Below, piece by piece: positions 8,352 through 16,200 of a stretch of 64,000 nt of DNA; position 1 is the first letter of the stretch, and every line of letters starts with the position of its first letter. Below the pieces are notes generated by a model that worked only from the letters and a program-made list of their open reading frames with translations, had not been told where the DNA came from and did no database searches. Origin of the DNA: an uncultured Lactobacillus sp. (GTDB lineage Bacteria > Bacillota > Bacilli > Lactobacillales > Lactobacillaceae); the NCBI GenBank assembly GCA_937874185.1, contig CALNAK010000022.1, positions 62,001-126,000 on the forward strand, read 5' to 3'. A program made the position numbers and the translations under genes.

Positions 8352-9617
8352 ATGTCATTATTATGGACAAATGATTTACCAGAAGACTTAACAAAAAAGG
8401 TTGCTAAGGTTGAAAAACTAATTCAACCAAAGCTAGACGAGATTGATCAACAAGTTTTGTACAATCAACAACGTGTTTTGAATTTATTTAGAGAAAACAG
8501 AGTTGGTGAGGAAGATTTAGTTCCTTCTACTGGTTACGGTTACGATGACATTGGTCGTGACAAAATCGAAAGAATCTATGCCGGCTACTTCAAGGTTGAT
8601 GACGCCTTGGTTCGTCCTCAATTTGCTTCAGGTACACATGCCATTTCGACGGCCTTATTCAGTATGTTACGTCCAAATGACACACTCTTTTATCTAACTG
8701 GGACACCTTACGATACGATTCAAGAAGTTATTGGAATTGCTGGAGACAACCAAGGTACGATGAAAGATTATGGTATCAACTTTAAGGCTACCGAATTGCA
8801 TGAAGATGGTTCTGTTGATTATGAAGCTGCTGAAAAAGTTTTGAAAGATGATAAGTCAATCAAAGTTGTAGCTATTCAACGTTCCCGTGGTTATGCCGTT
8901 CGTGATAGTTTTACAGTCGATAAGATTGCTAAGATGATTAAATTTGTTAAGGATTTACGTCCAGATGTGAACGTCTTTATTGATAATTGTTACGGTGAAT
9001 TTTCTGAAAAAGAAGAGCCAACTTTCTACGGTGCTGATATTATGGCAGGCTCATTGTACAAAAATGCTGGTGCCGGAATTGTTAAGAGCGGTGCCTATAT
9101 TGTCGGTCGTGAGGATTTAGTTGAAGGTGCCGGTTCACGTTTGACTGTTCCTGGTGCTGGTAAAGGTGAAGGTGCTACTTGGGGTTATTTGCGTGACTTC
9201 TACCAAGGATTTTTCATGGCAGCTCATACAACTGGTGAGGCGTTGAAAGGTATGGTATTTACTTCAGCCCTTTGTGAAGAAATGGGAATGAATGTTTCAC
9301 CAAAATGGGATGCACCTAGAACTGATATTGTACAAACTGTTTCATTTGGTAAACCAGAACCAATGATTCGATTCTGTGCTGCGATTCAACATTATTCACC
9401 AATGAATTCTTTCGTTGATCCAATCCCTAGCCACCAAGATGGTTACGAAGATGACGTCGTTATGGCATCAGGAAGTTTCGTTGAAGGTTCAACAATTGAG
9501 TTGTCATCAGATGGTCCAATCAGACCTCCATATTCACTATATATCCAAGGTGGATTGTCTTACGCTCATGTTCAAATTGCAATTACACAAGCGGTTAGAG
9601 AAACATTTTATAAATAA
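8352..9617 (+). CDS. Methionine gamma-lyase/aluminium-resistance family PLP enzyme (YnbB-like)
   Basis: 421 residues, a fold-type I PLP enzyme of the Met_gamma_lyase (formerly aluminium resistance) family. Seen in the sequence: PQFASGTHAISTALF near residue 95, the cofactor-binding aspartate in VFIDNCYGEF, and the likely Schiff-base lysine in AGSLYKNAGAG. The C-terminus carries GPIRPPYSLYIQGGLSYAH, diagnostic of this family. Members are usually annotated as carbon-sulfur lyases, but the substrate is not settled. The ATG after AAAGGAG is chosen; the frame stays open upstream only because it runs through the family B repeat. Ends at a bidirectional terminator. Confidence 0.87.
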   Translation: MSLLWTNDLPEDLTKKVAKVEKLIQPKLDEIDQQVLYNQQRVLNLFRENRVGEEDLVPSTGYGYDDIGRDKIERIYAGYFKVDDALVRPQFASGTHAISTALFSMLRPNDTLFYLTGTPYDTIQEVIGIAGDNQGTMKDYGINFKATELHEDGSVDYEAAEKVLKDDKSIKVVAIQRSRGYAVRDSFTVDKIAKMIKFVKDLRPDVNVFIDNCYGEFSEKEEPTFYGADIMAGSLYKNAGAGIVKSGAYIVGREDLVEGAGSRLTVPGAGKGEGATWGYLRDFYQGFFMAAHTTGEALKGMVFTSALCEEMGMNVSPKWDAPRTDIVQTVSFGKPEPMIRFCAAIQHYSPMNSFVDPIPSHQDGYEDDVVMASGSFVEGSTIELSSDGPIRPPYSLYIQGGLSYAHVQIAITQAVRETFYK

Positions 9618-9654
9618 GGAATAGAAGAATAACAGTAAAATTAAATATAAATGA

Positions 9655-9692
9655 AAAATCCTCGAGTCGTAAATGACTTGAGGATTTTCTAT
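9655..9692. terminator. Bidirectional terminator
   Basis: AAAATCCTCGAGTC pairs with GACTTGAGGATTTT around a 6-base loop between two convergent genes; its right end overlaps the stop codon of the minus-strand gene. Confidence 0.85.
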
Positions 9693-10330
9693 TTTACTGT
9701 AGATGTTAAATATGGCAAACGTAATTCATATTCATCAAAGAAATCACTTCTAAGTTTTCCGAATTCATCAATTAAAGCGTGAAGTTCTTCAGCCTGTTTG
9801 GATGTTAGGTTAAAATCATGCTCGACAGCTTTTTTCAGTTGCATGTAAGTAGGCTTTTTTGTGAAAGTATGTAAATTAGTGAACAGTTTCATTGCATAAT
9901 TGTCGGAAACAAAGGTTGGACGATGGAAGTAATAAAGAAGCAAAACGTCAGCAGTTTCATTACCGACTCCCTTTAATGCGACCAATTTACTCCGCAAAAG
10001 CTTGGTTGGTAGCTTTTCCCATTCGTCAAATTGATCACGATAAGCGGTCAAAAGGGAACGTAAGTAGATTGCTTTATTATGGAAAAATCCGCTTGGTTGA
10101 ATCAGCTCCTGAAGTTTATCTTGTGGGATATCTAACATTTTATCCACCTCAAAATTAGTTGCTTGTTTCAAATTAGCAAGTGAACGGTCAGCATTTTTCC
10201 AATTGGTATTTTGAATTAAAATCATGCCAGACAACATTTCCTCAGTATTTTCAGCGGGCCACCAATTTTGTTCACCCAATTTTTCATGCAGAATATTTAA
10301 TAGGTCATAAATCGTAATTTGTTTGTACAA
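9689..10330 (-). CDS. HhH-GPD DNA glycosylase, MagIII-like (3-methyladenine type)
   Basis: 213 residues of the endonuclease III superfamily. The helix-hairpin-helix reads LKGVGNETADVLLLY (about residue 118), and the catalytic aspartate sits in FVSDNYAMKLF. The lysine that makes endonuclease III a lyase is replaced in GNETAD, and the C-terminal four-cysteine iron-sulfur cluster is absent, so a monofunctional glycosylase like Helicobacter MagIII is more likely than Nth. It would remove alkylated bases such as 3-methyladenine in base excision repair. It starts with TTG, 9 bases after GGGGG. The assignment to the glycosylase fold is firm; the damaged base is inferred. Confidence 0.82.
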   Translation of the reverse strand: MYKQITIYDLLNILHEKLGEQNWWPAENTEEMLSGMILIQNTNWKNADRSLANLKQATNFEVDKMLDIPQDKLQELIQPSGFFHNKAIYLRSLLTAYRDQFDEWEKLPTKLLRSKLVALKGVGNETADVLLLYYFHRPTFVSDNYAMKLFTNLHTFTKKPTYMQLKKAVEHDFNLTSKQAEELHALIDEFGKLRSDFFDEYELRLPYLTSTVK

Positions 10331-10483
10331 AAGTCATATCCCCCTAGGTAATATTATCCAATAAATTTCGAAAAAAGTGTTAAATTGATACTTGAAGACG
10401 TTTTCAAAGACTTAATAGTTATTTCAGAAAACTAATTGTGATACGCTTATATACGCTGAATTAATTACAGGGGGTGTAATTAT

Positions 10484-10753
10484 ATGTTATTAGGGATAAT
10501 TTTTATTATTGTGTCCATAGCCTCCTTGATCCTAGAGAAATATGTCTTAGCAAATAATTCGCATGCTTGGTTAGGAGCAATCATTCCGGTATTATCAATT
10601 ATTTTTATTATTGGAGTAATGTTGACTGACTTAATGCGTTTTGACGCTTTAAATGTACTATTGGCCGTGGCCTACGTATCATTAAGCTTTATTTTTTGGG
10701 GACAAGGGAATGACTTGTACCATAAGAGAATTGTAAGTAAAATTTATGAATAA
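10484..10753 (+). CDS. Small three-helix membrane protein
   Basis: 89 residues, almost wholly hydrophobic, with helices at about 1-20, 29-47 and 55-72, and a short charged tail (GNDLYHKRIVSKIYE). AGGGGGTG lies 8 bases before the ATG. It stands alone between a DNA glycosylase and the pcp operon and ends in its own terminator. I do not recognise a family; many lactobacilli carry such short integral membrane proteins. Confidence 0.68.
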   Translation: MLLGIIFIIVSIASLILEKYVLANNSHAWLGAIIPVLSIIFIIGVMLTDLMRFDALNVLLAVAYVSLSFIFWGQGNDLYHKRIVSKIYE

Positions 10754-10799
10754 AAATAACGATAAAACAGAAATTTCTGTCTTATCGTTATTTTTTTTA
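10753..10799. terminator. Bidirectional terminator
   Basis: AAAATAACGATAAAACAGAA pairs with TTTCTGTCTTATCGTTATTTT, followed by more T residues, between the small membrane gene and the convergent pcp operon. Confidence 0.86.
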
Positions 10800-10805
10800 C
10801 GTAAT

Positions 10806-11453
10806 TTAGTTAAGTGAACCACCAATAGCTGCAAGGTCGCCTTTGCCATCATACTTAACAATTGCTGAAATGGCGGCTGTAATACCAGTAACGTCGTCAG
10901 CAAGTGATAAACAAGGTGTGTCAGGACGATTCAAGACTTGATTAGGTAGGAATGGGATGTGCATGAATCCAGCCTTCAAATCAGGGAATTCTTTATCAAT
11001 CATGTATTGAACTTGGTACATGATGTGGTTGCAGACGTAAGTTCCAGCTGTAGTTGAAACTAAACTAGGAATGCCAGCATCAATAACTGCTTGAGCCATA
11101 GCTTTTACAGGTAATTGTGTGAAGTAGGCATTTTGACCATCTTCATGGATTGGTTGATTACGTGGTTGGAAGCCAGCATTATCGGCAATACGGCCATCAT
11201 CGAAGTTGATTGCGACACGTTCTGGAGTTAAAGCAAAACGTCCACCAGCTTGTCCGATATCCAAAACATAGTCTGGTTTATTATCAAGAATAGCTTGATG
11301 AACAACCTCAGCACATTTGTTAAAAATAGTTGGAATTTCAACTTTTATAATTTGTGCACCCTCAATTTCATCGGGCAACTTCTTAACTGCCTCGATAGCA
11401 GGATTTACTTTGTCAGTACCGAATGGATCAAAACCAGTTACAAGAATTTTCAT
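10806..11453 (-). CDS. pcp: Pyroglutamyl-peptidase I
   Basis: 215 residues, the usual length. The C15 cysteine peptidase signatures are visible: start [12 protein letters not shown], the glutamate in [13 protein letters not shown] (E81 region), the catalytic cysteine in [12 protein letters not shown], and the histidine in [10 protein letters not shown]. The enzyme removes N-terminal 5-oxoproline from peptides in the cytosol. It is the last gene of a three-gene minus-strand operon with DUF969 and DUF979 membrane proteins (15-base gap), an arrangement repeated in other Firmicutes, which suggests those proteins move a peptide or pyroglutamate-type substrate. AAGGAGGAAA precedes its ATG. Confidence 0.95.
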   Translation of the reverse strand: MKILVTGFDPFGTDKVNPAIEAVKKLPDEIEGAQIIKVEIPTIFNKCAEVVHQAILDNKPDYVLDIGQAGGRFALTPERVAINFDDGRIADNAGFQPRNQPIHEDGQNAYFTQLPVKAMAQAVIDAGIPSLVSTTAGTYVCNHIMYQVQYMIDKEFPDLKAGFMHIPFLPNQVLNRPDTPCLSLADDVTGITAAISAIVKYDGKGDLAAIGGSLN

Positions 11454-11468
11454 AATAATATTTCCTCC

Positions 11469-12386
11469 TTAGAATGCTAAAAAGTACATTAAAGCGATTT
11501 GAATAACTAATAAAATTAGAGCAATTGGGTATTGTTGTTTAATAACACCCAAGTTATCTTTCATTTCCATCAACGCTACTGGAAGTGAATTAAAGTTAGC
11601 AGCCATTGGTGTCATCAAAGTACCGCAGTATCCACAAGTCATACCGATTGCGGCAACCACAGCGGGATTTCCCCCTTGAGCAACGACGAATGGAACACCG
11701 ATACCAGCTGTAATAACAGCGAAAGCCGCAAAAGCATTACCCATGACCATTGTGAAAATAACCATGGCCACACAGTATAGAACTACACCAAGCAAATGAT
11801 TACCAGGTGGGAAAACTCCAGAAATAGCTTTTGAAGTTACTTCACCAACACCAGAAGCGGTAAAGATAACACCTAAGGTAGCCAATAATTGTGGTAAAAC
11901 ACCGGCAGTACCAACTGAACGAACCATACGTTCACTGTCATGGTAAGTCGTTTTGGCATCAGTTTTAGAAATAATCATCGCAATGATCAAGGCAACAACT
12001 GAAGCTATACCAATACCAACTTGACCACCTAGATTAGTGAATTCACTAATTAAGATAGAAAGAATAGCTAGAATGACACTGGGGAAGAATAACCAAGCTC
12101 CCAGTCTTTTGGCTGATTTTTCGGCAAGTTCTTTATTGACCTCTTTGATTTTACCAACCTTGATTTGTTTAAAGAGTGACAAAAGACCAATTACGATAAT
12201 CAATAGTCCAATAACGAAACTTGGTAAGTATTTACCGATAGCAAAAATTAATCCTAAGATTAACCAAAATAATCCGGTACCGATACGGGCTGAATTATCT
12301 TTATCACGAAATGATTCTACACTGGCGAAAATCATAATTACACCCATTAAAACGTAAAAAATTTCGAGAATATTATTTACATTCAT
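11469..12386 (-). CDS. DUF979 family membrane protein
   Basis: 305 residues with about nine hydrophobic helices. The C-terminal half is rich in small residues, with GNAFAAFAVITAGIGVPFVV and GMTCGYCGTLMTPMAANFNS, the conserved stretch of DUF979. It is always found with DUF969 and often with pcp; the pair resembles two halves of a carboxylate-type (ion-transporter superfamily) permease. Here it follows the DUF969 gene by 17 bases and precedes pcp by 15. Transport of a pyroglutamyl peptide or 5-oxoproline is an inference from this context. GGAGG lies 8 bases before the ATG. Confidence 0.85.
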   Translation of the reverse strand: MNVNNILEIFYVLMGVIMIFASVESFRDKDNSARIGTGLFWLILGLIFAIGKYLPSFVIGLLIIVIGLLSLFKQIKVGKIKEVNKELAEKSAKRLGAWLFFPSVILAILSILISEFTNLGGQVGIGIASVVALIIAMIISKTDAKTTYHDSERMVRSVGTAGVLPQLLATLGVIFTASGVGEVTSKAISGVFPPGNHLLGVVLYCVAMVIFTMVMGNAFAAFAVITAGIGVPFVVAQGGNPAVVAAIGMTCGYCGTLMTPMAANFNSLPVALMEMKDNLGVIKQQYPIALILLVIQIALMYFLAF

Positions 12387-12403
12387 GTGGTCAACCTCCT
12401 GAT

Positions 12404-13060
12404 TTATTTGTCGAATTGCTTATCGAATCTTGTATTGTAATATGCGGTAATAATAAAAGTAATAATAGCCATAGGAATTGAATATAGGACGATACTTGCT
12501 GGAGCAACGTCATGTCCAAGTGACTTCATGGTACTGGCCATTAATAAAACACCACTAGAAGCAATGAATAAGTTTTGTGAGAAGAAGTTACCGAAGTTAT
12601 CAGTAGCAGCGGCACGTCCCTTGATTAAATCGACTTGTTTGTCGGTCAAAGGTTTCTTAACACTGGCAGCAGCTTGAGCCATTGGGTTGATCAATGGTCT
12701 GATGAATTGAACTTGACCAGATAAGGCGATACCCATAGCATCTGTAACTTCACGAATTAGTAAGTAAATATTGAAAACTTTACCAGCCGATAGTTTCTTG
12801 ATTTTACTGATACCATTGACGGCAGCTTGCTTCATACCATGACTCTCAACAACTCCAATCATAGGTAAGGTTAGGAAGAACAGGGAAACCATTCTGTTAT
12901 CCATAAATCCTTTACCAAGAATCGTTAGAACATCATTAAATGACATACCAGAAACTAATCCGGTTGCTAAAGCGGCGGCTACAACAACGGCAATAGTGTC
13001 TAATTTAAAGGCAAAGCCTAATATAATTATAACTATTCCAATTAATTTTAAATATTCCAA
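12404..13060 (-). CDS. DUF969 family membrane protein
   Basis: 218 residues with about five to six hydrophobic helices. Conserved pieces are MEYLKLIGIVIIILGFAFKL at the N-terminus, TLPMIGVVESHGMKQAA, and GRAAATDNFGNFFSQNLFIA, which are typical of DUF969. It is the first gene of the DUF969-DUF979-pcp operon and probably forms a complex with the next product. The start is TTG, fixed by GGAGG 8 bases upstream. The function is inferred from the cluster only. Confidence 0.84.
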   Translation of the reverse strand: MEYLKLIGIVIIILGFAFKLDTIAVVVAAALATGLVSGMSFNDVLTILGKGFMDNRMVSLFFLTLPMIGVVESHGMKQAAVNGISKIKKLSAGKVFNIYLLIREVTDAMGIALSGQVQFIRPLINPMAQAAASVKKPLTDKQVDLIKGRAAATDNFGNFFSQNLFIASSGVLLMASTMKSLGHDVAPASIVLYSIPMAIITFIITAYYNTRFDKQFDK

Positions 13061-13183
13061 AATAAGACCTCCGTTAATAAAGATGAAATAATTGTAACAC
13101 TTATTAGAGAAAAATTAGATTACAACCGCTAACAAATTAATGATTTTTTAATCTTGACTGATTGTATTTTTGTGCAGAAAAAT

Positions 13184-13229
13184 AAAAAAACCTAGACTAA
13201 CTAGTGAATTATAGTTAGTTTAGGTTTAG
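13184..13229. terminator. Hairpin, probable terminator
   Basis: AAACCTAGACTAACTA pairs with TAGTTAGTTTAGGTTT around an 8-base loop. Read on the minus strand it is followed by TTTTTTTA, so it would stop transcription leaving the cardiolipin synthase gene and its repeat. The rest of this 340-base gap is AT-rich promoter sequence for the DUF969 operon. Confidence 0.65.
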
Positions 13230-13281
13230 TTAGATTAGTATATTTTTATTTGAAAGTTATTTTGGTTTTTATTGTTTGATG

Positions 13282-13405
13282 TTTGAAAAGAGCTACACAA
13301 GGGTAACCCATTCCGGTTTGCCTAATATCTGGTCGCGCCCACTTCGTGGTCAATTCCAAATATCATGCAAATCCTCGTGGGCTGTGCACCCTTGTTCCGC
13401 TCTCT
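13282..13405 (-). repeat. Family A structured element, copy 4
   Basis: Minus orientation. Its first G (GAGAGCGG) is the last base of the cardiolipin synthase TAG stop. The outer stem is ACAAGGGTG/TACCCTTGT. The inner hairpin differs from most copies (CCAC-GAA-GTGG), and its flanking arms ATATTTGG and CCAGATAT are changed together. Confidence 0.84.
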
Positions 13406-14870
13406 AAAGAATTGGCGATAAAAGGCGTGAGAATCTTTGTTTAAAGTGTAGCCACATTCCTTGTTCTTTAATCATTTCAGGTGTTAATAGTAAGGAATCT
13501 GACATATCGTTTTCGAATGAACGGGCGATTTGATGTGAAACTTTACCGTCATAGATGAAGGCATTAGCTTCAAAATTCAATGAGTAACTTCTGAAATCGT
13601 GGTTCATAGAGCCGACTGAAGAGATTTTACCATCAAAGACTGATGTTTTTGCATGCAAGAATCCCTTCTGATAGCTATAAATCTTAATTCCATATCCAGT
13701 AAGCTGATTTGCATAATATTGCGTAGCACGATAAATAAAGGGATGATCGGGCATACATGGAATCATGATTCTAACATCAACGCCTGAACGTGCGGCAATT
13801 GTTAGGGCTGTGAACATCGCATCATCAGGAACTAAGTAGGGAGATTGAATCCAAACGCTCTTTTTAGCACTGACAATCATATCGATGAATCCATCTTTCA
13901 AGATTTCTTCATGACTGTCGGGACCATCGGAAACGATTTGAATTGGTAAATTAGCTTGAGTATTAAACTTATCTGAAGGGAAATACTTCTCTTTAAAGGC
14001 CAATGGTTCAGCTTTTCTATCCATAGAAGCATTCCAGTCACGGAAGAACCTTTCTTGTAAAAGTAGGGTAGCGGCACCAAAAATTCTTGAGTGAGTATCA
14101 CGCCAATAACCGAATTTTTGAGTGACATTAACATATTGATCACCGACGTTAAAACCACCGATCCAGCCGATAGTACCATCAATAACGGTAACTTTTCGGT
14201 GTAAGTGATAGTTCAAACGAGTTTTGGCAATCACGTTTTTAGATGTGATAAATGGCAAGACTTCACCACCGGCAGCTTGAAATTCCTTGAACCATCTAGG
14301 TTTAGTTCCGGAAGAACCCCATGGATCGTATAGCAAACGGACCTCAAGTCCTTCTTTTGCCTTTTGAGTTAAGAGTTCTAGAAATTTGTCCCCAATATCA
14401 CTTTTGATGAAAGCATAATACTCCACATGAACTGTGTCTTTGGCGTTGCGAATATCTTCAAAGAGTTTCTTGAATTTTTCTTGTCCGTCGAAGAACAGCT
14501 CAATCTCATTATGTCTTGTTAATGGAGCTTCCTCAGTTTCATTAAAGAAACGAATGATATGGTCAGCGTAACGAGTTTCATCGTATCTGGAGGCATTCTC
14601 GGGCCTCTTTTGAGCAGCTATAGCCATTCTCTTCAGTTGACTTAAACTGTAATGCTCTTGTTTACTGATATAAAATATCTTCTCTTGAGCAATTCCACGA
14701 CCTAAAAATGCGTAAATAATGAATCCTACAATTGGTAATAGGGTCAGGACCAAAATCCAAGCCCATGTAGTAACAATATTACGAGGTCTATGGAAAACAG
14801 TGATAAGAGCTGAAATCGTATTAAGAGCTAAGATAATGAGAATTAGCCAGATGATCCAAATATCAATCAT
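13404..14870 (-). CDS. cls: Cardiolipin synthase
   Basis: 488 residues, the standard length. Two N-terminal membrane helices (about 2-22 and 35-55) are followed by two phospholipase D domains with HKD motifs HLHRKVTVIDG (about residue 225) and HAKTSVFDGKISSVGS (about residue 405). The enzyme joins two phosphatidylglycerol molecules into cardiolipin at the inner membrane face. It is a single gene with its own promoter and no classical terminator. The TAG stop shares its G with the start of a family A repeat, which would form the 3' end of its message. Confidence 0.95.
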   Translation of the reverse strand: MIDIWIIWLILIILALNTISALITVFHRPRNIVTTWAWILVLTLLPIVGFIIYAFLGRGIAQEKIFYISKQEHYSLSQLKRMAIAAQKRPENASRYDETRYADHIIRFFNETEEAPLTRHNEIELFFDGQEKFKKLFEDIRNAKDTVHVEYYAFIKSDIGDKFLELLTQKAKEGLEVRLLYDPWGSSGTKPRWFKEFQAAGGEVLPFITSKNVIAKTRLNYHLHRKVTVIDGTIGWIGGFNVGDQYVNVTQKFGYWRDTHSRIFGAATLLLQERFFRDWNASMDRKAEPLAFKEKYFPSDKFNTQANLPIQIVSDGPDSHEEILKDGFIDMIVSAKKSVWIQSPYLVPDDAMFTALTIAARSGVDVRIMIPCMPDHPFIYRATQYYANQLTGYGIKIYSYQKGFLHAKTSVFDGKISSVGSMNHDFRSYSLNFEANAFIYDGKVSHQIARSFENDMSDSLLLTPEMIKEQGMWLHFKQRFSRLLSPIL

Positions 14871-14950
14871 AAAATAAATTCCCCTCTACTATTCTTACTT
14901 GAAAGTTTACTTCAAAATACTAATAAAATCTAATCTTAGCCGTAAATAAT

Positions 14951-14989
14951 GCAAAATAAAAAAGCCGTTTTCACGACTTTTTTATTTTA
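14951..14989 (-). terminator. Terminator of the YhgE-GNAT-YugP operon
   Basis: AAAAAAGCCGT pairs with ACGACTTTTTT around TTTC, with a long T run on the minus strand just after the protease stop codon. Confidence 0.78.
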
Positions 14990-15685
14990 ATTACGATTAT
15001 CTCCAAATATAAGAATTAAACGTAATAGTTGTAAGGCAGTGGAGATTACTGCAGCAACGTATGTTAAGGCAGCAGCGAAGAGAACTTGTTTAACCATTGG
15101 AACTTCTTCACTATCTAGTAAATCGCCTGAACCAAGGATACTAACGGCACGTCTTGAAGCGTTGAATTCAACTGGCAACGTAACGACTTGGAATAAAACG
15201 ACTAAAGCGAATAGCCAAATTCCGATAGTGATCAATGTCTGATTTCTTCCTAAAAGAGCACCGACAATAATCAATGGAATTGAAGCATTTGAACCAATAT
15301 TAACAGCAGGAACTAAAGCGGCTCTTAAACGCATTGGTGCGTAATTTTTTTGGTCTTGAATTGCGTGTCCGCATTCATGGGCCGCAACACCGATAGCTGC
15401 AACCGAAGTGGAACCATAAGTTGATTCAGAAAGATTCAACGTTTTGTTTCCAGGGTTGTAATTATCGGTTAACTTACCACTGACTCGATTAATTTGAATG
15501 TCTTGTAACCCAGCGTTATCTAGAATGTATCTAGCAGCATCTGCACCACTAGTTCCGTGATTACTAGGTACTTGATCATATTTTTTAAAATTATGATTTA
15601 CATACCAAGATGCCCATAAACTGATAACAAGACCAATTATTATCAATAAGTAGCTGGGGCCAAAACCATAACCATATCCGTACAT
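14987..15685 (-). CDS. Membrane zinc metallopeptidase, YugP family
   Basis: 232 residues. It has an N-terminal helix after a short aromatic start (MYGYGYGFGPS), the zinc site AAHECGHAIQ (HExxH) at about residue 103, and two to three further helices toward the C-terminus. The motif NLSESTYGSTSVAAIGVAAH before the HExxH is typical of the neutral zinc metallopeptidase family (YugP). Such proteins probably cleave membrane or misfolded proteins, but substrates are unknown. It follows the GNAT-like gene by 5 bases and is last of a minus-strand operon. Confidence 0.88.
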   Translation of the reverse strand: MYGYGYGFGPSYLLIIIGLVISLWASWYVNHNFKKYDQVPSNHGTSGADAARYILDNAGLQDIQINRVSGKLTDNYNPGNKTLNLSESTYGSTSVAAIGVAAHECGHAIQDQKNYAPMRLRAALVPAVNIGSNASIPLIIVGALLGRNQTLITIGIWLFALVVLFQVVTLPVEFNASRRAVSILGSGDLLDSEEVPMVKQVLFAAALTYVAAVISTALQLLRLILIFGDNRN

Positions 15686-15690
15686 AGATA

Positions 15691-16164
15691 TTAACTCCTC
15701 TTTAATAAATTGTTGTTAGCAACATTATATCCATTATTTGTGAAGTTTTCTTGAACTATATGATCTAGGTTGTTTATTTCAATCGTTTTTAATGAGATTT
15801 GGTCTCGGAGGAAGATAAGTAATCTTTCAGAGATCTCTTGTTTTTCATTGTCAGATAAATCTTTGAAGGTAATCATCAAGGCTGCAGAATTATTTTCTAA
15901 GTTTAGGTCGCTTAAAGAAATTAAGGAAACTATTTGTTTTGTTTTCTTATCCTTTAAGAACCAGTAGATGCCATCATTACGCATAATAACTTTGGCAGTA
16001 TTAGAAATATATTCTGTGGTTGGATCGATATCTTCATCAAGAAACTGACTAACTTCTTTTAGATTAAAACGAGTTGGGAAATCCCAAAAGAAATTATTAG
16101 TGATGAAAGGTCGATAAGATTTCATTTTTATATTTGTCATTAAAAATTTCATACGAAGTGTCAT
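15691..16164 (-). CDS. GNAT-like protein, degenerate or unassigned acetyltransferase
   Basis: 157 residues. The phrase TTEYISNTAKVIMRNDGIYW and the alternating beta-alpha pattern resemble small GNAT-related proteins of lactobacilli, but I cannot point to a clear acetyl-CoA pyrophosphate loop (R/Q-x-x-G-x-G/A). It may be a divergent member without activity. The start is uncertain: several in-frame ATGs occur in the first 14 codons and the purine-rich GAGGGAGAGAAG lies 13 or more bases before the first. It sits between the YhgE gene (36 bases) and the YugP protease gene (5 bases), which suggests co-transcription. Confidence 0.6.
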   Translation of the reverse strand: MTLRMKFLMTNIKMKSYRPFITNNFFWDFPTRFNLKEVSQFLDEDIDPTTEYISNTAKVIMRNDGIYWFLKDKKTKQIVSLISLSDLNLENNSAALMITFKDLSDNEKQEISERLLIFLRDQISLKTIEINNLDHIVQENFTNNGYNVANNNLLKRS

Positions 16165-16200
16165 TCGTATTACTTCTCTCCCTCTTTCAAACGGTAAATG

